Source: Fibrobacter sp. (lineage in GTDB: Bacteria; Fibrobacterota; Fibrobacteria; Fibrobacterales; Fibrobacteraceae). Taken from it: a DNA stretch of 64,000 nucleotides. Both the position numbers and the translations under genes were made by a program. Of this stretch, positions 51,570-60,837 are shown piece by piece. The notes under the pieces are model-generated. The model was not told where the DNA came from. It did no database searches and worked only from the letters and a program-made list of their open reading frames with translations. Within the stretch, counting starts at the first letter, position 1. Each line of letters opens with the position of its first letter. Where the stretch lies: assembly GCA_024398875.1 (NCBI GenBank), contig JAKSIJ010000003.1, positions 124,001 through 188,000 on the forward strand, read 5' to 3'.

Positions 51570-52676
51570 TTGAATTCTGAATCGCTAAAAAAACTTCGTA
51601 CTTGGTTCTTAAGGAATGCGGCAAGCCTTCCGTGGCGGCCTAGTGATTTGAATGCACTTCGGGACCCCTACGCCGTATGGATTAGCGAAACCATGCTGCA
51701 GCAGACACAAGTCGCTACCGTCAAGAATTATTTCATTCGATGGATGACGCGTTTTCCTTCAGTCAAAATCCTCGCGAAGGCAGATGAGGCGGAGGTTTTC
51801 AATTTCTGGCAAGGCCTCGGCTATTACAGCAGAGCCCGAAACATCCTGAAGACCGCAAAAATAATCTGCGATCGCTATGGGGGCCAATTTCCGCAGACCC
51901 GCGCAGAACAGGAAGCACTGCCCGGTATCGGGGCGTATACCGCGGGCGCCATCCTCAGCCTCGGCTTTCACCAGCGGGAAGCCATTCTGGACGGAAACCT
52001 CGTGCGGATTTTCTCCCGCATGAACCTGCTCAATTTTCTCCCCACGGACAAGGATTTTTTAGAAATCTACTGGAACTACGCGCGGGAAGTTGCCGACAGC
52101 CCCAAAGCCCACCTCCATAACGAAGCCCTCATGGAACTGGGACGTACCATCTGCAAAGCAAAGAATCCTCTCTGCGAAAATTGCCCTCTGGCTAACGCAT
52201 GCCTCGCCCGACAGAAAAATCAAACCAGCCAATTCCCTCCTAAAAAATCGCACATTCAAAAAGAATGGCACGGGACCGTCCTCGTCATCGAATCCAAGGA
52301 CGGGAAAATTCTGGCGCTAGAGAACAAGTCCGACGAAAAAAGCCCGAAAAAAGCCAAACACGCCAACCCCTTTTTCAAAAATCAGAAGACCCTTCCCCAT
52401 TTTGAATCCCCCAAAAACGCTCCGGCAGGGCTCCCCATGGAGGCGGAATATTTTGTTAACGCAGATCAAATCGAGGAAGCAAAAGCCTGCGGAAGTTTCC
52501 GCCACAACATCACCATCCACAAGATGGAGTGCGAAGTGTTGCATATTCGCTTGAAAAAAACGGCGAAATCCTGTAAAATTCCGCAAAATACGCTCTGGAT
52601 TCCCAAAAACGAGGCAAAAAAGCATCTTGTAAGCAATTTTTGCCATAAATCCTTGAACATCATAGAGTTACAATAG
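51564..52676 (+). CDS. mutY: A/G-specific adenine glycosylase MutY
   Basis: The protein has up to 370 residues. It has the helix-hairpin-helix LPGIGAYTAGAILSLGF, catalytic Asp in DGNLVRIFSR, the [4Fe-4S] cluster CKAKNPLCENCPLANAC (spacing 6-2-5), and LPWRPS and ETMLQQTQVATV near the start. A C-terminal NUDIX-like domain (about 230-370) recognises 8-oxoG. It excises adenine opposite 8-oxoG. No ATG precedes LPWRPS in frame; the only starts are TTG at 51564 or 51570, both at the border of a period-7 tract, so the original start may have been replaced. Confidence 0.93.
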   Translation: MALNSESLKKLRTWFLRNAASLPWRPSDLNALRDPYAVWISETMLQQTQVATVKNYFIRWMTRFPSVKILAKADEAEVFNFWQGLGYYSRARNILKTAKIICDRYGGQFPQTRAEQEALPGIGAYTAGAILSLGFHQREAILDGNLVRIFSRMNLLNFLPTDKDFLEIYWNYAREVADSPKAHLHNEALMELGRTICKAKNPLCENCPLANACLARQKNQTSQFPPKKSHIQKEWHGTVLVIESKDGKILALENKSDEKSPKKAKHANPFFKNQKTLPHFESPKNAPAGLPMEAEYFVNADQIEEAKACGSFRHNITIHKMECEVLHIRLKKTAKSCKIPQNTLWIPKNEAKKHLVSNFCHKSLNIIELQ

Positions 52677-52721
52677 ATTTTTTACTAAATTTGGGTCCTG
52701 ACTTAATACTTAGAGGACCTA

Positions 52722-54140
52722 ATGGAATCTTTAACCGCTTTTTTGGATACTGTCGACGGTTATGTGTGGGGCATTCCCCTCATTGTAATTATTCTCTTCG
52801 TCGGTCTTTTACTCACCTCTCGTCTAGGCGTTCTGCAGGTTACCAACCTGAAAAACGCTCTTCGCTATGCCATCAATAGTGAATCTGAAGGCCATGGTGA
52901 AGTTTCCAGTTTTGCAGCACTCTGCACCGCTCTTGCCGCTACCGTTGGTACTGGCAACATCGTGGGCGTGGCTACCGCTATCGGCACCGGTGGACCCGGA
53001 GCTCTTTTCTGGATGGAGGTCGCCGCATTCCTCGGCATGGCTACCAAATATTCCGAAGGCCTGTTGGCCGTCAAATACCGCAAAGTGGACAAAGATGGAA
53101 AAATCCTCGGCGGCCCCTTCTACTACATTGAAACTGGCATCAAAGAACGTTTCGGCTTAAATTTCAAGTGGCTCGCCATTCTCTTTGCCATTTTTGGCGT
53201 ACTGGCAGGTCTCCTGGGCATCGGAACCATTACGCAGGTCAATGGCATCACCTCTGCTGTTGCAACCGTCTGCCCCACAGGCGAATTCATCAACATCGCC
53301 GGGAACTCCGTTTCTTACTCCACAGCAATTGCTGGCTTGGTGGTAACCCTTTGTGCTGCTGGCGTCATCATTGGCGGTTTGAAGCGCATTGCCTCAGTTG
53401 CCACATTTATCGTCCCCTTCATGGCCATTTTCTACATCATTTTCTGCCTGTTGATTATCGGTCTCAACCTCTCCCAGGTTTCTAACGCCATTGAAACTAT
53501 TTTCCGCGCAGCCTTCAATCCCAGTGCCGTCACAGGCGGTGCCGTTGGCACGATTTTCATCGCCATGCAGAAGGGTATTGCACGTGGTATCTTCAGTAAC
53601 GAAGCGGGCCTCGGTTCTGCACCTATTGCTGCCGCTGCCGCAAAAACGAAGGAACCAGTCCGTCAGGGTCTTGTTTGCATGACAGGAACCTTTATCGACA
53701 CCATCATCATCTGCTCCATGACGGGCATTGTCATCGTGGTTACCGGCGCTTGGGACCCGACCCTTGGATTCCAGGGCGTGAACATCACCATGGAAGCCTT
53801 CTCTCGTGGTCTTTCCATTCTCCCCTTTGGCACCACCTTTGCTCCATTTGTGTTGACTGCCTCACTCGTGTTCTTCGCTTTCACCACTATTCTCGGTTGG
53901 GCCTATTATTCGGAACGCTGCCTGGAATACCTGGTGGGTCGTGGAAAGAAGGGCGCAATCCTCGCCTATCGCTGGGTTTACATTGCTGCCGTATTCATCG
54001 GCCCCTACCTCACCGTGAGTGCCGTGTGGACATGCGCCGATATCTTTAACGGACTGATGGCCTTCCCGAACTTGGTGGCCCTCATTCTCTTGAGCGGCAT
54101 TGTAGCTCGCGAAACAAGGAATTTCTTCTCAAAGATGTAA
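52722..54140 (+). CDS. Sodium:alanine symporter (AGCS family)
   Basis: The 472-residue protein has about eleven membrane segments. ALAATVGTGNIVGVATAIGTGGPG in pieces, FWMEVAAFLGMATKYSEGLLAVKYR in pieces, GIARGIFSNEAGLGSAPIAAAAAKT in pieces and GWAYYSERCLEYLVG are AGCS signatures. It imports alanine or glycine with Na+. TAAATTTG at 52686-52693 is a candidate -10 box and GAGG the ribosome-binding site. An 11-bp hairpin follows the stop. Confidence 0.95.
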   Translation: MESLTAFLDTVDGYVWGIPLIVIILFVGLLLTSRLGVLQVTNLKNALRYAINSESEGHGEVSSFAALCTALAATVGTGNIVGVATAIGTGGPGALFWMEVAAFLGMATKYSEGLLAVKYRKVDKDGKILGGPFYYIETGIKERFGLNFKWLAILFAIFGVLAGLLGIGTITQVNGITSAVATVCPTGEFINIAGNSVSYSTAIAGLVVTLCAAGVIIGGLKRIASVATFIVPFMAIFYIIFCLLIIGLNLSQVSNAIETIFRAAFNPSAVTGGAVGTIFIAMQKGIARGIFSNEAGLGSAPIAAAAAKTKEPVRQGLVCMTGTFIDTIIICSMTGIVIVVTGAWDPTLGFQGVNITMEAFSRGLSILPFGTTFAPFVLTASLVFFAFTTILGWAYYSERCLEYLVGRGKKGAILAYRWVYIAAVFIGPYLTVSAVWTCADIFNGLMAFPNLVALILLSGIVARETRNFFSKM

Positions 54141-54142
54141 TT

Positions 54143-54173
54143 CAGAAGTTGGCATTTCAAGCGCCAACTTCTG
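54143..54173. terminator. Terminator-like hairpin between convergent genes
   Basis: CAGAAGTTGGC (54143-54153) pairs perfectly with GCCAACTTCTG (54163-54173) around a 9-nt loop. No long T run follows, so it may act with Rho or as a shared 3' barrier. Confidence 0.7.
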
Positions 54174-54179
54174 CATGCA

Positions 54180-55313
54180 TTAAAATTCCGGCGAAAGCCC
54201 GAGCATCCCGCAAATTTCAGTTCCGATGACACCATTTTGAATGGTGGTCATCAGGAGCTTTTCTTCTAGCTCCGCAGGCGGTTCTTTCAATCCCTCAAAG
54301 CGGGAATCACGCACAAGACATTCCCCCAAGGCCGCATGCAGCGCCATAGAAGTTTCAATATACTTGAGATGGGTAGGCTCTTCCAGAATGAAATTCAGCG
54401 GAGCTTTCCCATTCAGAACTTTATCCGCCGGGACATCTTCGCCGTATTCGTCCTCCACGCCCATGTTGGATAGTTTTGCCTTTGTGGTAAGCAGAGCCTG
54501 AGTTAGAATTGGACTCACAAGGGCGTCCTTCACGCCTGTAGCCGTTACGATGTAATCCGCCGACTGTATTGCGGCAACCGTGGCGGTAAAATCTCTACAA
54601 TCCAGAATATCGATATCATTCTGTTCCAGTGTAGCACAGAAATCTGTCGATGTACCCTTTTTCGTGGTATCCGTCACGACAGTCACACTACAGCCTTTCG
54701 AAAGGCCCTGCAAAGCGATTCCGGAGCCCACCTTTCCACTTCCAAAAACCAGAAGTTTCTTGGATTCAAAATCACTATACCCTAGCTGGGCCAAGGCTCG
54801 GAAATATCCATCCCCAGTCCCTAAGGAGGTTTCAATACGTTTCACAATGCCACTATCCGCCACATAGACGGGGTGCTTCACATTCTCATAAAAATGAACA
54901 CCACTGCGGGTCAGCTCCACAAAGCCAATCTTCGGGTGACAAGTCGCAAATTGCCCAGCGCAATCCAGAATCAAATCAAAATACTTTCCATCCGATTCCT
55001 CGCGAAGCACTTCCTTAACGGAATAGAACTTCATTCCATTTTCAACAAGGTAAGCGAGAATCTTCTTATCGCAGGGCATGGATGCCACATCTTTTTCATC
55101 TTCATCCGGATGCGTCGCACGACCAATTGCCAAATCGGCACCGCCAGCCATTAGGGCACGGTATTCCACCATCGTGTTTCTGAAAATAGGCGTCGCCACA
55201 AGGACGCGTAGCCCCTCAAAAGGCCTAGTTTCAGACCATTCGCCACACAATGCGTCCAAAGCAGGATATTCGTTTGGACAATAAGTTTCGTCAAGGAGTT
55301 CATCAAAAAACAT
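54180..55313 (-). CDS. S-adenosylhomocysteine hydrolase-like NAD-binding protein
   Basis: The 377-residue protein follows the order of AdoHcy hydrolase but is shorter: LILDCAGQFATCHPK (as LILDDGGDxT in true enzymes), VADSGIVKRIETSLGTGDGY (as VNDSVTKS...), the Rossmann motif VFGSGKVGSGIALQGLSKG (GxGxxG) and YIVTATGVKDAL. GSGKVG replaces GYGDVG, and several catalytic residues of the hydrolase appear to differ. It may be an oxidoreductase-like relative rather than the hydrolase. It is a single-gene unit. Confidence 0.72.
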   Translation of the reverse strand: MFFDELLDETYCPNEYPALDALCGEWSETRPFEGLRVLVATPIFRNTMVEYRALMAGGADLAIGRATHPDEDEKDVASMPCDKKILAYLVENGMKFYSVKEVLREESDGKYFDLILDCAGQFATCHPKIGFVELTRSGVHFYENVKHPVYVADSGIVKRIETSLGTGDGYFRALAQLGYSDFESKKLLVFGSGKVGSGIALQGLSKGCSVTVVTDTTKKGTSTDFCATLEQNDIDILDCRDFTATVAAIQSADYIVTATGVKDALVSPILTQALLTTKAKLSNMGVEDEYGEDVPADKVLNGKAPLNFILEEPTHLKYIETSMALHAALGECLVRDSRFEGLKEPPAELEEKLLMTTIQNGVIGTEICGMLGLSPEF

Positions 55314-55421
55314 ACTTGTCCAAATAAATAGAAAATTACCCCGTTTTCGGTTTTACCCACAATTGTCCTTATTGCAAAATAATGGGAACGAATATATCTT
55401 TATTAAGAGTTCGGGTTTCCA

Positions 55422-56687
55422 ATGAAGAATCTTCTGATAAAACTTTCATCCGCCACACTTCTGGTATGTTCTATGAGTGCTGCACAAGAAATTGCCACAT
55501 GGGCAGGTTTCCGCCAGGGAGCTACGGTTTTCACCTTCGATGATGGTGCTCCCAGCCACATTAGCCTCGTTGCTCCAGAATTTGACAAGTTCGGCTATAA
55601 GGCCAGTTTCTACGTTGTCACCAACTGGATTGGAAACCAATATCACAAGGTGTTGGATTGGAGCGGATGGCAAACCTTGGCCGACAATGGTCACGAAATC
55701 GGAAGCCATTCGGACTCGCACCCCAATGGAGTCATGCCCGATAGCGAAATTGCCAGTTCCAAAAATACCATCAACAGCAATGTGAAAGGTCAGGATTGCA
55801 ATACCATCACCTACCCGAATTGCCAGGAGCCTGATGAAGCCACTTTGAAGCAGAACTACATTGGTGGACGCATCTGCGATGGAAAAATCATCAGCAAGTC
55901 TCCCTCCAACTATTACCGTCTAAGTTCCATTGGCACAGGCTCCGCCGACAACAGAGTCACCACGACGCAGAACTTCACAGACCTGATGAACCAGGCGGCC
56001 AATCAAGGCGGTTGGGTGGTATTCTTGACCCATGGACTTGCAGAGAGCGATGCCGTGAATGGATTTGCCTCCTACTCTCCCACCAATCTTAGCGCCATTT
56101 CTGGAGCCCTTGCCTGGGCAAAGCAGAATGATGCAAAAGTCTGGGTAACCACATTCCGCAATGCCATCATGTACGCCCAGGAAAGAGATGCGTCTACATT
56201 AGCATTGAAGTCCAGCGACGCTCAAAGCGTAACGTACACCCTCACCCATTCATTAAGCACAAACATCGCCCCCTTTGATTATCCTCTCAGCATTCGCGTT
56301 CAAAACACAAACAACTGGTCTAGCGTTTCTGCAAGCCAGGCTGGGGCAAAAATTGACGCCATCATCAAGGACGGATTCATCTACCTTGATGCCGTTCCCA
56401 ATGGCGGAGACATCGTAATCGCAGATGGCAATGCCATTCCATCATCTTCCTCCAGTGAAGAAGAAGCCATTAAACCCATCAAAGGGAATCTCCCCCTAGC
56501 TGTCTTTATTGAAAATGGAGCCATCACGGTAACAGGAGCCCAAGGCATTGACATCGCTGTGTTCAATAGCCTAGGCCAAAAGATTCGCGAAACCCGCGGT
56601 CTCGGTTGCGAACAGAAGGTCTACGCCGGAGCCAAGGGAATGTATATCGTCAAGGTCGGGAACAAAACTTTCCCTGTATCCCTCTAG
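55422..56687 (+). CDS. Secreted polysaccharide deacetylase (NodB/CE4-like) with C-terminal sorting-like domain
   Basis: The 421-residue protein has a signal peptide (residues 1-21, SMSAAQ end). The NodB-like domain has TFDDG at 38-42 and the metal motif H96-x3-H100 in HEIGSHSDSHPNG; FLTHGLAE later supplies another site. A serine-rich spacer (SSSSSEEE, about 343) and then a 65-residue C-terminal beta domain (IAVFNSLGQKIRETRG, YAGAKGMYIVKVGNKTFPVSL) resemble the sorting tails of FCB-group secreted enzymes. It probably removes acetyl groups from plant xylan or chitin-like substrates outside the cell. TATCTTT at 55395-55401 is a candidate -10 box. Confidence 0.88.
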   Translation: MKNLLIKLSSATLLVCSMSAAQEIATWAGFRQGATVFTFDDGAPSHISLVAPEFDKFGYKASFYVVTNWIGNQYHKVLDWSGWQTLADNGHEIGSHSDSHPNGVMPDSEIASSKNTINSNVKGQDCNTITYPNCQEPDEATLKQNYIGGRICDGKIISKSPSNYYRLSSIGTGSADNRVTTTQNFTDLMNQAANQGGWVVFLTHGLAESDAVNGFASYSPTNLSAISGALAWAKQNDAKVWVTTFRNAIMYAQERDASTLALKSSDAQSVTYTLTHSLSTNIAPFDYPLSIRVQNTNNWSSVSASQAGAKIDAIIKDGFIYLDAVPNGGDIVIADGNAIPSSSSSEEEAIKPIKGNLPLAVFIENGAITVTGAQGIDIAVFNSLGQKIRETRGLGCEQKVYAGAKGMYIVKVGNKTFPVSL

Positions 56688-57076
56688 GATTCCGGAGCCT
56701 CTTCCACGCTGGTAATTTTGGAGTCACCAGAAAGGGGCTTATAGATGGTGACAATTACTTTAGATGTAGCATTGCCATCCTTCATGCTGCAAAGGAACCT
56801 GTAGTTGATGCCAGCCACCACCTGCGTGGAAACCAGTTCGGGATCGAAGAGTTCCTTTTCATAACCCTTCACCACTTCTTCAAAGAAGCTTTTTTCATCT
56901 TCTGAAAGTTCCCTGTATCCACTGTAGGAACCCACAATTGCATTGGTTGCGGAAGAACTAACGAGTTCACTAGAAGAGGACTCTACAACACCGGATTCAG
57001 AAGACGAATCTGAACCGCACCCGCTAAGGTTCACGGTAAGCACAAACGCCAACAGCATTACAGCAATAAAGCGCAT
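56684..57076 (-). CDS. Cystatin-like lipoprotein
   Basis: The 130-residue protein (start MRFIAVML at 57076; a TTG six codons upstream is less likely) has a lipoprotein signal with C20 in NLSGC, a serine linker (23-44), then about 80 residues of cystatin/stefin type. These show a helix SEDEKSFFEEVVKGYEKEL, QVVAG at 85-89 followed by INYRFLC, a strand with KVIVTIYKPLSG, and a final ITSVEE. QxVxG is the loop by which cystatins enter the active site of papain-like proteases. A lipid-anchored bacterial cystatin would inhibit cysteine proteases at the cell surface or in the periplasm; inhibition is inference. The end overlaps the deacetylase gene by 4 nt. Confidence 0.8.
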   Translation of the reverse strand: MRFIAVMLLAFVLTVNLSGCGSDSSSESGVVESSSSELVSSSATNAIVGSYSGYRELSEDEKSFFEEVVKGYEKELFDPELVSTQVVAGINYRFLCSMKDGNATSKVIVTIYKPLSGDSKITSVEEAPES

Positions 57077-57094
57077 ATTCCCGCCAAAATCCAA

Positions 57095-58801
57095 TTAGTA
57101 TGTAAGCCTAATGTGTGCGTGGGCTTCCACCACATTAATCACATAGTCGCCCAACTTTTCGCAGTCATTCACAATATCCATATAGTGAATACCCATCTGG
57201 TAACCATACTTCTGGTTTTCAATGTCATCTACATTCTTCTCACGCAGCAACTTGCGATAATCGTTAATCTCATTTTCAATATTCAATGAATTATTCACAT
57301 CTATCTGTGGCAAATCCTGCAACACGTCCAACATCTGGACCATAGACTTATCACAAAGTTCCATGATATACTTGAGGTGTTCGTATTGCTCCGGAATAAA
57401 ATCTTCCTTGCTGCGGAACTTGTGGTTAATGGCACGAGCCATATTATAGCAAGCATCTCCAATACTTTCAATCTCGGAGATTTCTTTCAGCATTGCCTGA
57501 ACACTAGACTTACTTTCCGGACTAAGGCGACCTTCACTCACCTTGTTCAAATAACTCGCGATTTCAATTTCCATATTGTCGCTGATATTTTCGTACTTCT
57601 CAATACGTGCAAAAAGTTTCATGAAGTCATTTTCATCCTTCATTTCCAACAAGTCAGGAATGAAACGAAACATCTTTTTTGTTCTTTCAGCAAAAAGCGT
57701 TATTTCCTTTCGAGCTTCAAGGAGAGAAAGTTCCGGGGTTTCCAGCAAACCGGAACTGATGAAATGCAAACGGGAGTCTTCCTCTTCCTCAGATGTCTTG
57801 GACTTGAATACCCAGCACACAAACTTTTCAATGAACGGAATAAACCAAATCTGAATCAAGGTATTCGATACATTAAAGGCAGAATGGAATGTCGCAAGCA
57901 CAACAGAAATCTTCGCCAAATTTGCAGCATAGCACTGATCTCCCGGACGGCATTCCAAATCAAAGCCAACTACTTTGCAAATTGTGCCAAGGAAAATCGG
58001 AAGCACGCAAATCACCCAACACACACCAATGACGTTAATGGACAAGTGCGCAAAGGCGGCACGACGAGCCTGGATGTTAGCAGAAAGAGCAACAAGGTTT
58101 GCAGTAATGGTGGTACCAATATTTTCACCAAGCACAAGCATAATACCCTGGTCAATATGCAGAACCCCAGTGGAGCAGAGAATCATGGTGATTGCCATAA
58201 TAGCGGCTGACGATTGTACGCACAGGGTAAGAATCGTCCCCATCAAGAGGAAGAACGCAGAATTGAAGAAATTTGGTTCACTGAAATGAGCGAAGAAATT
58301 ACTGATGGAAGCACTAGCGGCAGGGTCATTCACCAACGTAAAGCCGGTCTCTTTAAGAGAAGTAAGGCCAAGGAAAAGAAAGCCCACACCAAAAAGAAAT
58401 TCACCACCCACGCGATGTTTCTTAAGGTAAATAAGAACGATTCCAATAAAGAATGCAGGATAGACAAAGTTTGCGATGTTGAACGAGAAGCCGAGGCTCA
58501 TGATCCACGCCGTGACCGTCGTTCCAATGTGGGCACCCATAATCACAGAAATGGCTTGTGCCAATGTAAGCAAGCCTGCATTAACAAAGGAAACCGTCAT
58601 AAGGGTGGTAGCCGTCGAACTCTGCACAGAGGCGGTGACAAACATACCTGTAAATGCACCCGTAAAACGATTCGTGGTCATCGTTCCTAGCACATGGCGC
58701 AATTGAGGCCCTGCCATTTTTTGCAGAGCATCACTCATAGACTTCATGCCAAACATCAAGAGAGCCAGGCAACCAAGAACTTTAAAAATCATCCATGTCA
58801 T
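57095..58801 (-). CDS. Na/Pi-cotransporter family protein with PhoU-like domain, copy 1
   Basis: The 568-residue protein has two NptA-type repeats with QSS motifs (VQSSTATTLMTVSF and VQSSAAIMAITMIL) in about nine membrane segments (residues 1-320), then a cytosolic PhoU-like helical domain (340-568: IEIASYLNKV, ISEIESIGDACYNMARAINHKF in part, DIVNDCEKLGDYVINVVEA in part). It takes up or exports phosphate with Na+; the PhoU part may sense or gate. It is closely similar to the gene upstream (58906-60612), so the two are tandem paralogs. Confidence 0.93.
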   Translation of the reverse strand: MTWMIFKVLGCLALLMFGMKSMSDALQKMAGPQLRHVLGTMTTNRFTGAFTGMFVTASVQSSTATTLMTVSFVNAGLLTLAQAISVIMGAHIGTTVTAWIMSLGFSFNIANFVYPAFFIGIVLIYLKKHRVGGEFLFGVGFLFLGLTSLKETGFTLVNDPAASASISNFFAHFSEPNFFNSAFFLLMGTILTLCVQSSAAIMAITMILCSTGVLHIDQGIMLVLGENIGTTITANLVALSANIQARRAAFAHLSINVIGVCWVICVLPIFLGTICKVVGFDLECRPGDQCYAANLAKISVVLATFHSAFNVSNTLIQIWFIPFIEKFVCWVFKSKTSEEEEDSRLHFISSGLLETPELSLLEARKEITLFAERTKKMFRFIPDLLEMKDENDFMKLFARIEKYENISDNMEIEIASYLNKVSEGRLSPESKSSVQAMLKEISEIESIGDACYNMARAINHKFRSKEDFIPEQYEHLKYIMELCDKSMVQMLDVLQDLPQIDVNNSLNIENEINDYRKLLREKNVDDIENQKYGYQMGIHYMDIVNDCEKLGDYVINVVEAHAHIRLTY

Positions 58802-58845
58802 TTTCGGACATTCCTATAAAATTTCAAATTTTCAACAGCACAAAA

Positions 58846-58880
58846 ATAGAAAATGTCACGAAAGAGCTCCTTCGTGACAC
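58846..58880 (-). terminator. Terminator between the two Na/Pi genes
   Basis: TGTCACGAA (58854-58862) pairs perfectly with TTCGTGACA (58871-58879); on the reverse strand a T-rich stretch (TTTTCTATTTTTG) follows. The two paralogs are therefore probably separate transcripts. Confidence 0.82.
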
Positions 58881-58905
58881 TTGAAAAGCCAGTAAAAATG
58901 TTTAA

Positions 58906-60612
58906 CTAATAGGTCAATCGAATATGGGCGTGAGCTTCAACCACATTGATGATGTAGTCCCCCAGTTTTTCACAATTATTAACAACATCCATATAATGAA
59001 CGCCCATCTTGTAACCATACTTCTGATCCTTAATGTCGTCCAGATTCTTATCCCGCAAATGTTTGCGGTAATCATTGATTTCATTCTCGTTGGCGAGAGC
59101 TTGATTCACATCCACCGATTCATCTTCAATTACACGCATCATAAATTCCATAGCCTTATCACAAAGGGCCATAATATGCCGAATATGGGCATACTGGTCA
59201 TCTGTAAAATCCTCTTTGCTCTTGAACTTGCGGTTGATGGCTCGGGACATATTGTAACACGCATCGCCAATGCTCTCTATTTCCGAAATCTCTCGCATCA
59301 TATTCTGGATTTTTGCCTTACTTTCATCACTAAGGTGGCCGGTAAGGACCTTATTCAGATAATCTGCAATTTCCAATTCCATATTGTCACTAATACCCTC
59401 GTATTTCTCTATTCGCGCAAAGAGTTTACTAAACTCCTCCTCATTATGAATTTCAAGAAGCGTGGGGACAAAGCGGAACATCTTCAGGGTGCGGGCCGCA
59501 AAATTGTGAATCTCCTTTTGTGCCTCGAATAAGGAAAGTTCCGAAGTAGACAGAAGGCCCGAACTGATAAATTGCAGGCGAAACTCTTCTTCCTCCTCTT
59601 TCTTCCCTTTGATGACACGGCATATCACCTTCTCCATTGGCTTGATGAACCAGATGAGCAGGGCCACGTTACAGAGGTTAAAAGCTGTATGGAATCCTGA
59701 AAGCGCATACGTGACACGGATGCTTGCTTTTGAAATTTCCTCTTCCGTCTGTGGGACGAAATTAGGGTCAAAACCAACAATGCTGCAGACCATGTTTACA
59801 AACGGATGGAAAACGATGAGGACCCAAATCACACCAAATACGTTGAAAAGCATGTGAGCAAGAGCTGCCCGACGAGCCTGAGTGCTAGCACTCAATGCAG
59901 CCAAGTTCGAAGTTACCGTCGTTCCGATGTTTTCACCCATCACGAGCGCGATGCCCTGATAAATCGGCAGCACACCGCTACTACACAAAATCAAAGTAAT
60001 TGCCATGATTGCGGCAGAAGACTGCACACACATGGTAAGCACACTTCCGAGCACTAGGAACAATAGCGTGGTCCAGATTCCCCAACCACCACAATTTGCG
60101 AAGAAGTTGATGACGGTTTCATTATGAGAGAGGTCCATAGCCACTGCATTTTCACGAAGGGTGCATAGACCGAGGAACATGAATGAGAATCCGAAAATGA
60201 ATTCGCCAAAACTTTTAGAGGTAGGCTTCTTTGTGTAACTGAGGATAATGCCCAAGGCAAAGAATGGCCACACAAAACTACTCATATTGAACTGGAACCC
60301 GAATATGGACATGACCCAGGCCGTCGCCGTGGTTCCGATGTTCGCTCCCATAATTACAGGAATGGCCTGACTCAATGTGAGCAGGCCAGCATTAACGAAC
60401 GAAACTGTCATGACGGTTGTTGCAGTGGAAGACTGCACTGCGGCGGTAACAAATGTACCAGTGAGTAGTCCTCCAACTCTGTGTTTTGTCATGGTACTGA
60501 GGACTGCGCGAAGATGCCCGCCGGTGAGTTTTTGTAAGCCTTCGCTCATGGTTTTCATACCAAACATGAGGAGCGCAAGGCATCCGATCATTTTTAAGAT
60601 CATCAAAATCAT
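58906..60612 (-). CDS. Na/Pi-cotransporter family protein with PhoU-like domain, copy 2
   Basis: The 568-residue protein has exactly the length of its neighbour and the same plan: VQSSTATTVMTVSF and VQSSAAIMAITLIL in the membrane part, IEIVLxNK-type helices and the ending CEKLGDYIINVVEAHAHIRLTY in pieces, with the last 20 residues nearly the same in both. The loop sequences between membrane segments differ more. The duplicates may have different substrates or kinetics. A terminator separates the transcripts. Confidence 0.93.
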   Translation of the reverse strand: MILMILKMIGCLALLMFGMKTMSEGLQKLTGGHLRAVLSTMTKHRVGGLLTGTFVTAAVQSSTATTVMTVSFVNAGLLTLSQAIPVIMGANIGTTATAWVMSIFGFQFNMSSFVWPFFALGIILSYTKKPTSKSFGEFIFGFSFMFLGLCTLRENAVAMDLSHNETVINFFANCGGWGIWTTLLFLVLGSVLTMCVQSSAAIMAITLILCSSGVLPIYQGIALVMGENIGTTVTSNLAALSASTQARRAALAHMLFNVFGVIWVLIVFHPFVNMVCSIVGFDPNFVPQTEEEISKASIRVTYALSGFHTAFNLCNVALLIWFIKPMEKVICRVIKGKKEEEEEFRLQFISSGLLSTSELSLFEAQKEIHNFAARTLKMFRFVPTLLEIHNEEEFSKLFARIEKYEGISDNMELEIADYLNKVLTGHLSDESKAKIQNMMREISEIESIGDACYNMSRAINRKFKSKEDFTDDQYAHIRHIMALCDKAMEFMMRVIEDESVDVNQALANENEINDYRKHLRDKNLDDIKDQKYGYKMGVHYMDVVNNCEKLGDYIINVVEAHAHIRLTY

Positions 60613-60821
60613 AGGACCTTCCTATTATGTACACCGTTATCGGATCATCATCACTGCTTTTCAGCTAGTCCGGGCTCACAGCGTTTGTTTTTTTTGTTCA
60701 ACGTTGTCCCTAATATAGAAAACTTTTATTTACTTTCACACCCCCTTCGCTCACGTTTTTTCAGTCCCTCATTTAATCCGCTTTTTCGCCCCCTCTTTCT
60801 AACGAAAATACGCCTTTTTTC

Positions 60822-60828
60822 TATCTTT
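60822..60828 (+). promoter_or_regulatory. TAnnTTT -10-like box of hisS
   Basis: TATCTTT ends 9 nt before the ATG at 60838. The same CTATCTTT...GGG...ATG arrangement precedes the gene at 48234. Confidence 0.45.
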
Positions 60829-60837
60829 TAGGGCATT

